DNA from: QVMP01 sp047974325
GTDB lineage: Bacteria; Bacteroidota; Bacteroidia; Bacteroidales; Dysgonomonadaceae
Assembly: GCA_047974325.1 (NCBI GenBank)
Contig: JBKECE010000306.1
Span: 1 to 5,566, forward strand
Direction: 5' to 3'
DNA length: 5,566 nucleotides
In this document: piece after piece, positions 1 to 4,093 of the stretch
How the letters are laid out: each line of letters begins with the position of its first letter
How positions within the stretch are numbered: the stretch's first letter is position 1
Program-made: the position numbers and the translations under genes
Notes under the pieces: generated by a model
Seen by the model: only the letters and a program-made list of their open reading frames with translations
Database searches by the model: none
What the model was told of the DNA's origin: nothing

Positions 1-497
1 GTACGATAGAAAATCTTGATTCCTGAACGAATATTAACTTTGATGTTCGTACCTTCTTTATCAATATCATCAATGGGATTCATTTGAGTCACATAAAGCA
101 TAGCCGTATGAACAGGTTCTGTTTCGTCCAGATCGGACGGCACAGTCAGACTCACATCAATGGTTTTACTCTCACCCGGTTTCAGTGAGATATATGAAAA
201 ATTATTTATATTGACCCAACCTGCACATGAATTTTTTAATGTATCGGCCATATACATCAAATTATCACCAAATTCATTATACTCCCAATCGCCAAGCGTG
301 ACAGACAAATCCAAGGTGTTCTTTGCACTCACATTTGTTACCGTTACTTTCTCCGTTCGCGTTTGACCGTTCGACAGTTCAAAATAGATGCGGGGTGGTG
401 TTACAGAGATTCCTGTTTGCGAGAAACAAATAGTAAAATTGCCAAAGGCAAGCATCAACAGAAATAGCCTAAGTCTAAGGATTGTTTTATTATTCAT
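1..497 (-). CDS. PapD-like periplasmic chaperone, C-terminus cut off by window edge
   Basis: Only the first 165 residues are visible; the gene runs off the left edge. It starts at ATG 497-495. Residues 1-27 form a signal peptide: a short basic stretch (MNNKTILRLR), a hydrophobic core (LFLLMLAFG) and a likely cut near CFSQ. The following Ig-like beta-sandwich resembles the N-terminal domain of pilus chaperones. It has a 'VTPPRIYFEL' strand (compare the PapD-type 'sPtRviy' strand), 'EKVTVTNVSAKNTLDLSV', then a Trp followed by 'ISLKPGESKTIDVSLTVP' and 'HTAMLYVTQMNP', matching the family order 'pG-s-tirv-lP ... yv-iP'. The expected role is to hold secreted subunits in the periplasm before assembly. 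The gene upstream encodes a secreted beta-rich protein that is a natural client. The spacer between them is 109 bp, with its own promoter-like elements and a hairpin. It could instead be a general Ig-fold secretory protein; strict chaperone function is inferred from fold-like patterns only. Confidence 0.7.
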   Translation of the reverse strand, partial: MNNKTILRLRLFLLMLAFGNFTICFSQTGISVTPPRIYFELSNGQTRTEKVTVTNVSAKNTLDLSVTLGDWEYNEFGDNLMYMADTLKNSCAGWVNINNFSYISLKPGESKTIDVSLTVPSDLDETEPVHTAMLYVTQMNPIDDIDKEGTNIKVNIRSGIKIFYR

Positions 498-529
498 AAA
501 GCAGGAAACATATTGTTTTGTTAACAGCG

Positions 530-566
530 AAAGGAGAGCTATAGAAATCTACTATAACACTCCTTT
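530..566 (-). promoter_or_regulatory. Bulged stem-loop in the leader of the chaperone gene
   Basis: Outer arms aaaggag (530-536) and ctccttt (560-566) pair over 7 bp. A symmetric 3x3 internal loop (537-539 and 557-559) follows, then tatag (540-544) pairs with ctata (552-556) around a 7-nt loop. On the minus strand no U-tract follows, so it does not look like an intrinsic terminator for the subunit gene. It lies just downstream of the promoter predicted at 576-605 and would be close to the 5' end of that transcript. It could also act as an intercistronic mRNA structure if the two genes are co-transcribed. Confidence 0.5.
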
Positions 567-581
567 TTGTCTAGACAAAAA
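564..581. repeat. Perfect 18-bp palindrome between subunit and chaperone genes
   Basis: The sequence tttttgtctagacaaaaa reads the same on both strands, with its dyad centre between 572 and 573. It overlaps the predicted -7 box (576-583) and start region of the chaperone promoter, which is where a repressor operator would lie. As RNA it could form a 7-bp stem with a 4-nt loop, but that stem is nearly all A-U and is not followed by a U-tract on the minus strand. It shares bases 564-566 with the stem-loop at 530-566, so the two RNA folds exclude each other. Confidence 0.5.
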
Positions 582-605
582 TATCTATAATTTTATTCTT
601 ACAAA
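576..605 (-). promoter_or_regulatory. Bacteroides-type promoter for the chaperone gene
   Basis: The minus strand carries TTTG (605-602) as a -33 element, an 18-nt spacer, and TATTTTTG (583-576), a full match to the -7 consensus TAnnTTTG. The predicted start is near 570, giving a leader of about 70 nt before ATG 497. The -33 element lies just beyond the stop codon of the subunit gene (607-609). The motif is short and the region AT-rich, so a chance match is possible, but this is the only promoter candidate in the window with both boxes at near-ideal spacing. Confidence 0.5.
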
Positions 606-606
606 A

Positions 607-1152
607 TTATTTTGCAACAATAGTGTATGTCACTGTAGTTGTAAATATTGTTGGTGATTCAGTTTTTTGATAATAATTTACATAACTGTTACCACCACCA
701 AAAGCTTGATACTCTACATTAACTGTTTTATCAACACCTCCGGTAGTACTTGAGACAATCACTTGATCTTCCTTTGACAAAGCTCTTGCTGTATAAATTG
801 CACCAGACAATGCATTAGAACCATTTGATGGAGTGATAGTCACATCTTTAGTGTCAATATGGTTGAGAGATCCAACCAAATAATCTGTAGCTGTTTTGGC
901 TTTAACTTCGAATCCTCCGGTGCTATACACTGTCAAGTGATCCGCTTCATTAACTTTTACTCCTTTTAAATAATCATCTTTAGTTTTGTAGTCTATGTCG
1001 ACTGTTTTCTGATTAATAACTAATGTTTGGATAGGGTGTAGGTTGATGTTCAATGACACTTCTCCCGAAGGGCTACCATCTTCCGCCTGAATAGAATTGC
1101 TCACAAATAAAACTACCACTGCAAACACTGCAGATAAAAATTTAGTTCTCAT
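607..1152 (-). CDS. Secreted beta-rich protein, putative surface-fibre subunit
   Basis: The protein has 181 residues and starts at ATG 1152, preceded by AAAAAAAGGAAA, an A-rich weak ribosome site. Residues 1-23 are a signal peptide (MRTKFLSAVFAVVVLFVSNSIQA) with a likely cut after QA. The mature part has no Cys, is rich in Thr, Val and Asn, and alternates like beta-strands. It contains 'SLNINLHPIQTLVINQ', 'DDYLKGV', 'DHLTVYSTGGFEVKAK' and a terminal strand 'TTTVTYTIVAK'. This matches my recollection of a family of small secreted Bacteroidota proteins found beside PapD-like chaperones; no functional name is established that I can support. A C-terminal beta-strand of this kind is what a chaperone grips in chaperone-usher subunits, so a fimbria-like or coat subunit is inferred. 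An AraC-type regulator lies directly upstream. It could instead be a free secreted protein or adhesin. Confidence 0.75.
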   Translation of the reverse strand: MRTKFLSAVFAVVVLFVSNSIQAEDGSPSGEVSLNINLHPIQTLVINQKTVDIDYKTKDDYLKGVKVNEADHLTVYSTGGFEVKAKTATDYLVGSLNHIDTKDVTITPSNGSNALSGAIYTARALSKEDQVIVSSTTGGVDKTVNVEYQAFGGGNSYVNYYQKTESPTIFTTTVTYTIVAK

Positions 1153-1209
1153 TTTCCTTTTTTTAATTATAAAAATATTAATTCACTGACTTTCCTAGCT
1201 AAGCAGCTG

Positions 1210-1217
1210 CAAATGTA
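1210..1217 (-). promoter_or_regulatory. -7 box of the subunit gene promoter
   Basis: The minus strand reads TACATTTG, an exact match to TAnnTTTG. The predicted start near 1203 falls in the palindrome gcagctgc (1203-1210) and leaves a leader of about 50 nt. No TTTG or TTG is found at the normal -33 distance; the nearest TTG is only 11 nt upstream of the box. This suggests a promoter that depends on an activator. Confidence 0.5.
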
Positions 1218-1242
1218 TCCGTATTGTACAAGATAATATGAT

Positions 1243-1276
1243 AAAAAAAGGGACAAAAAATTTCAAAAAAAGGACA
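1243..1276. promoter_or_regulatory. Direct repeats upstream of the subunit promoter, candidate activator site
   Basis: Two copies of an A-tract followed by GGACA are present: aaaaaaagggaca (1243-1255) and aaaaaaaggaca (1265-1276). The GGACA cores start at 1251 and 1272, 21 bp apart, so they lie on the same face of the helix. They sit about 40-73 bp upstream of the predicted transcription start, covering the place of the missing -33 box. AraC-family proteins commonly bind such direct repeats, and an AraC-type gene ends 40 bp further upstream. Binding by that protein is inferred. Confidence 0.45.
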
Positions 1277-1316
1277 GAATATTATAGCTATTCACAGTAT
1301 GTAGAATAACTAAGTT

Positions 1317-2186
1317 TTAAGATTTGAGATGCTTGGTCATTGATAATACGCTTTTTAGGTTATATCGCTCGCAAAATTTGTTTAATTCGGGAACAGACGA
1401 GAAACCAAATTCTTTTAAAATATTATTAATATCAACGCCTTTATATATTACGGAATTGTTCAGACTGGTTATTTTTTGTTGAATCAACCATTTATGAGGC
1501 GTAGTTCCAAACTCAGTTTTGAAATGTCTCGAAAAAGTTTTTGTTGTCATAAAACATTGTTCGGCAAGTTCCATCACGGTCATTGAATGTGTATATTTGG
1601 AAAAAACCTGAGCCCTAAATTGATTTTGATTCGTATTGGATGCAAAGAAAAAACGAGCAAGATCTTCTTTACTATAAAACTCTTTCATTATAAACAAGAA
1701 CTCTTCTTTTTTAAGATCATATATGTGACATGATGAAATATTGTTCCTCGCAAAAAAAACGATACTGGCCAAGTAGAAACGCAGCATTTTATTGATCTGA
1801 AGATCTTCCAATTCTTTTATTATCAAATTATTATACGACAGCAGTTTACGAAATGTGGCCTGATCGAGAAAAGGAACCAATCTGTCTGATTTGAGCAGAA
1901 TATAAGTAATATCTTCTAAGATAATGCCTCTATATGGTGCTTGATCTTTCGCAATATTATACATATAATTAGGTAGCAATTCTCTATCCTCAATCAAAGA
2001 GAGAGAAATCAGAATACCTCCTTTCAAAATGAAAAGAACATTATTTTCTTCCGGAGTTCCAAGTATGATAGAATCTCCCTTTTTTGCTGTATGCAAAGAA
2101 AATGAATCATCTCGATCTATTTCCGGCAAAACTGAATCTTTATAAACTTCAATGAATTTGTTAGGTCTTAATATTGGTCTATTCAC
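1317..2186 (-). CDS. AraC-family transcriptional regulator
   Basis: The protein has 289 residues. Its N-terminal half resembles the cupin/cNMP-like sensor domain of Bacteroidota AraC proteins ('KKGDSIILGTPEENNVLFIL', residues 35-54). A helical linker 'EEFLFIMKEFYSKEDLARFF' (161-180) is typical of this group. The DNA-binding domain spans about 195-285. Its first helix-turn-helix is well kept ('MTVMELAEQCFMTTKTFSRHF', 202-222, then 'FGTTPHKWL'). The second ('INNILKEFGFSSVPELNKFC', 253-272) keeps the GFSS turn, but the usual 'G.(T/S)P' after it is replaced by 'NLKSV'. The start is GTG 2186; the first internal Met is at residue 75, too late, and the frame closes 18 nt upstream with no ATG. The subunit gene follows in the same direction after 164 bp with a repeat pair in its promoter, so that operon is the likely target. 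The inducer is unknown. Confidence 0.85.
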   Translation of the reverse strand: MNRPILRPNKFIEVYKDSVLPEIDRDDSFSLHTAKKGDSIILGTPEENNVLFILKGGILISLSLIEDRELLPNYMYNIAKDQAPYRGIILEDITYILLKSDRLVPFLDQATFRKLLSYNNLIIKELEDLQINKMLRFYLASIVFFARNNISSCHIYDLKKEEFLFIMKEFYSKEDLARFFFASNTNQNQFRAQVFSKYTHSMTVMELAEQCFMTTKTFSRHFKTEFGTTPHKWLIQQKITSLNNSVIYKGVDINNILKEFGFSSVPELNKFCERYNLKSVLSMTKHLKS

Positions 2187-2235
2187 AGTGGATAAAACAA
2201 TTTAAAAATGATATTATGCAAATAATGATATTTTA

Positions 2236-2276
2236 CAAACGTACAAATATATAAAACTCAATTATATATTAAACAA
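2236..2276 (-). promoter_or_regulatory. Probable promoter region of the AraC-type gene, two abutting -7 boxes
   Basis: On the minus strand TATATTTG (2251-2244) and TACGTTTG (2243-2236) are two abutting exact matches to TAnnTTTG. A TTG at 2276-2274 lies 22 nt upstream of the first, a slightly long but acceptable -33 distance. The predicted start near 2237 would give a leader of about 50 nt before GTG 2186. Matches in AT-rich DNA are cheap, so this is moderate evidence. Confidence 0.4.
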
Positions 2277-2449
2277 CTACATAAGATATTTTGCTGTTTT
2301 ATTCCCATTTAAGGCATTCGAAAGATACTACACCGAGTATTAACACACAACTTGCATGCTTTAATACATTATGTTAAATTATATAAATTTATAAAAATAC
2401 AAATATACAGCTACTCAAAAAAAAACGATTTAATCATCGGATCAATTAA

Positions 2450-2484
2450 AAAAATGACAATCGCTATATTCGATTGTCATTTTT
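2450..2484 (-). terminator. Rho-independent terminator of the complete nuclease gene
   Basis: A perfect 14-bp inverted repeat pairs aaaaatgacaatcg (2450-2463) with cgattgtcattttt (2471-2484) around a 7-nt loop. Read on the minus strand it starts 41 nt after the TGA stop at 2526-2528 and ends in a run of seven T (2454-2448). A T-run also follows on the plus strand, so it could work both ways, but no plus-strand gene enters it. It should separate nuclease transcription from the AraC-type gene. Confidence 0.85.
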
Positions 2485-2525
2485 AATTAAAAGTTATCTC
2501 CACCCAACAAAGTGCGAAAGTTTCC

Positions 2526-3896
2526 TCATTGTATGATCTTATATCCTCTTTCTCCTATCCGAACAATATGTATGCCTTTTCCATCAAATGGAATATTTTC
2601 ACCTTCATACGTAGTCATAAAAATTAATTGTCCACTGATTGAATATACAAACACTTTCTGTCCAAAATCTACATCTTTGAAATGCAAAGAACCATCCCTT
2701 AGATAAACATTTGTCGCATCAGCATTATCGACATATTCATCATCTATAGAAAGGGTCGTTACACTTTCTCCTGATATTTTGACACTCACGCTACCATTTA
2801 TACCTCCATCGTACAAAATCAGACTAGCCGAATGATTACCGGTTTCTTTCGGATAATATTTAATCGGGAGCTCATACCCCTCAGTCCGATTAATTAAAGA
2901 TGCCGAAATGGACTGTGTCGCTATAGAAAAATAACCACTTAAGTTGTCATAGAGTATCACAGAAACATTTCCGGTAAGCCCTTTTCCTTTTATCGGAATA
3001 GATTTGGTGGTTTGCGTGTTGACCAATACTTCACTAAAATTGACAGTAATATCATTAGTCGGCGTAATAAGTGTCGGATCATCGAGTTTATCTTCTACCG
3101 TGAACACTGAATCGACTTTTGTTCCCCAGATATATTCAGCCAAATCGGGATAATCAACAAACGGATTGCGGTTTTGTTGAAAACCAAAAACCTTATTGTT
3201 CCGGTCTATCTCCTTTTGGCTGACGGGATCTTGCCTATGCCATTTAAGCAACAAGTCTAACGACCACTTTTCAAAAGCAGGATACACTTCACCGTTTTTC
3301 AGAAAAACACTACTTGTTGCATAACTGCGCCAAGAAGAAGCATAATTCTCATAACAAGTAATAAAGTAAAAATAAGTGCGGGCAAAATCTCCTTTATATT
3401 CATCAGCCGGTTCAAAAGCCGAACCTTTATAAGTGGAGCCGAAAGAATTTGCCCCAACTTTAACTACTCCATTCGTATATTCTACAGAACTCCCCACTTC
3501 GCCTAACGGGTAATTTAGTTTTGCACTATTAGCAGTGGCATCTGACGGATACAGATTATGCAGATCCGAGTAGGCAACAGTCGTTGCAGGATCTGTGCTC
3601 CACCAACTTTTGGGTAATGAATGTTCTCGGTTAAGACCGCTCCATGATGTCCTTTTATTATTAGAATACATATCCCAAAAATATCCAGCAGGATTCCAAT
3701 CGGTTGTTCTGAAATAGGTTGCAGATTCGTAATATTCCAATTGGATATGGTTCTGAATAATTTTATAAAAGGCATTTTTCAATGCTGCACCTTTTTTTTG
3801 ATCTGCAGCATCATAATAACCCTGAGGTGCTTGAGCCCAAAGCACAACAGGACAAAGCCATAACAAGGCTATATATACACATTTCCTACTTTTCAT
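2526..3896 (-). CDS. Secreted endonuclease I-family nuclease with Ig-like and sorting domains
   Basis: The protein has 456 residues from ATG 3896. This start gives a clean signal peptide (MKSRKCVYIALLWLCPVVLWAQA). The only upstream in-frame alternative is TTG 3959, whose added codons run through a hairpin, so I reject it. Residues about 24-260 are an endonuclease I (EndA/Vvn/NucM-type, beta-beta-alpha-Me) domain with 'GLNREHSLP' (88-95; E91 and H92 the likely metal ligand and general base by family analogy), 'DLHNLYPSD' (111-119; N114 the likely second metal ligand), 'NYPLGEVG', 'DEYKGDFARTYF' and 'DPVSQKEIDRNN...NRNPFVDYP'. Such enzymes cut DNA, often RNA too, with little sequence preference. 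An Ig-like domain (about 283-380) and a T9SS-like C-terminal sorting tail (about 383-456, ending 'GIHIVRIGERGYKIIQ') follow, implying export to the surface or medium. The next gene upstream encodes a paralogue. Confidence 0.9.
   Translation of the reverse strand: MKSRKCVYIALLWLCPVVLWAQAPQGYYDAADQKKGAALKNAFYKIIQNHIQLEYYESATYFRTTDWNPAGYFWDMYSNNKRTSWSGLNREHSLPKSWWSTDPATTVAYSDLHNLYPSDATANSAKLNYPLGEVGSSVEYTNGVVKVGANSFGSTYKGSAFEPADEYKGDFARTYFYFITCYENYASSWRSYATSSVFLKNGEVYPAFEKWSLDLLLKWHRQDPVSQKEIDRNNKVFGFQQNRNPFVDYPDLAEYIWGTKVDSVFTVEDKLDDPTLITPTNDITVNFSEVLVNTQTTKSIPIKGKGLTGNVSVILYDNLSGYFSIATQSISASLINRTEGYELPIKYYPKETGNHSASLILYDGGINGSVSVKISGESVTTLSIDDEYVDNADATNVYLRDGSLHFKDVDFGQKVFVYSISGQLIFMTTYEGENIPFDGKGIHIVRIGERGYKIIQ
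3370..3405 (-). repeat. 36-nt exact repeat, copy in the complete nuclease gene
   Basis: This block is identical to 5430-5465, 2060 bp away in the paralogous nuclease gene. It encodes the core of DEYKGDFARTYF. Identity stops sharply at both ends (positions 3369 and 3406 differ from 5429 and 5466). Confidence 0.9.
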
Positions 3897-3925
3897 AACA
3901 GCAGTTTGCAAGTTTTCTTTTTTCC

Positions 3926-3956
3926 AAAAAAGGGAGACTCTCTTATTGTCTCCCTT
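3926..3956 (-). terminator. Hairpin with U-tract between the two nuclease genes
   Basis: The arms aagggagac (3930-3938) and gtctccctt (3948-3956) pair perfectly over 9 bp around a 9-nt loop. On the minus strand the stem runs into six T (3931-3926), the form of a Rho-independent terminator. It lies about 140 nt after the stop of the upstream nuclease gene (4094-4096), and no better terminator is seen nearer that stop. It is also only 29 nt before the ATG of the downstream nuclease, so it may act as a leader attenuator instead. Confidence 0.65.
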
Positions 3957-3964
3957 CAAAGATA
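3957..3964 (-). promoter_or_regulatory. Possible -7 box of the complete nuclease gene
   Basis: The minus strand reads TATCTTTG, an exact match to TAnnTTTG and the only one between the two nuclease genes. It directly abuts the hairpin at 3930-3956, so a transcript starting about 7 nt downstream would begin inside the first arm of the stem. No -33 TTTG is seen at the right distance, which weakens the call. Confidence 0.3.
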
Positions 3965-4093
3965 ATTATAGCTGAATTATTTTACTATTTTTGCGGTTCT
4001 TTTAGGCTTTATTTTAACAATATTCAACTGATTCGGCTTGCTAAAAACATAGAGCAAATCTGTAGAAACTGTCTCAGTCTATTCCTTAATGCT

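Larger units (their letters stand above)
2187..2525. other. Gene-free AT-rich spacer between regulator and nuclease
   Basis: No convincing coding region is present on either strand. The right part holds the terminator of the nuclease gene (2450-2484). The left part holds the likely promoter of the AraC-type gene (2236-2276). Between them (about 2280-2440) the sequence is very AT-rich, with the short palindromes gcatgc (2354-2359) and tataaatttata (2382-2393) and a further isolated minus-strand match to the -7 box, TATATTTG at 2400-2407, which has no clear gene assignment. I see no repeat array, RNA gene or mobile-element end here. Confidence 0.6.

Noticed and set aside
494..511. Five-codon leader peptide (MFPAL) whose stop overlaps the chaperone ATG
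   Set aside because: The ATGA-type overlap is neat, but the frame is too short to judge, lacks a ribosome site and carries no regulatory codon run; chance is likely.
388..657. Plus-strand open frame of 89 codons
   Set aside because: It spans the chaperone start, the intergenic gap and the subunit 3' end on the opposite strand, has no recognisable protein pattern, and is best explained as a shadow.
1243..1276. A-tract/GGACA repeats as a CRISPR remnant
   Set aside because: Only two imperfect 12-13-nt copies in low-complexity DNA with no spacer structure; a regulatory site fits better.
2512..2706. Plus-strand open frame of 64 codons opposite the nuclease tail
   Set aside because: It is antisense to the well-supported sorting tail and has no domain, signal peptide or ribosome site.
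3515..3775. Minus-strand open frame of 86 codons in another frame of the nuclease gene
   Set aside because: It lies wholly inside the endonuclease domain, which has clear family motifs in the other frame.
3897..3959. 21-residue N-terminal extension of the complete nuclease starting at TTG 3959
   Set aside because: The start would be TTG inside the -7 box, the codons run through a terminator-like hairpin, and the extension would bury the signal peptide. ATG 3896 gives a standard signal peptide.
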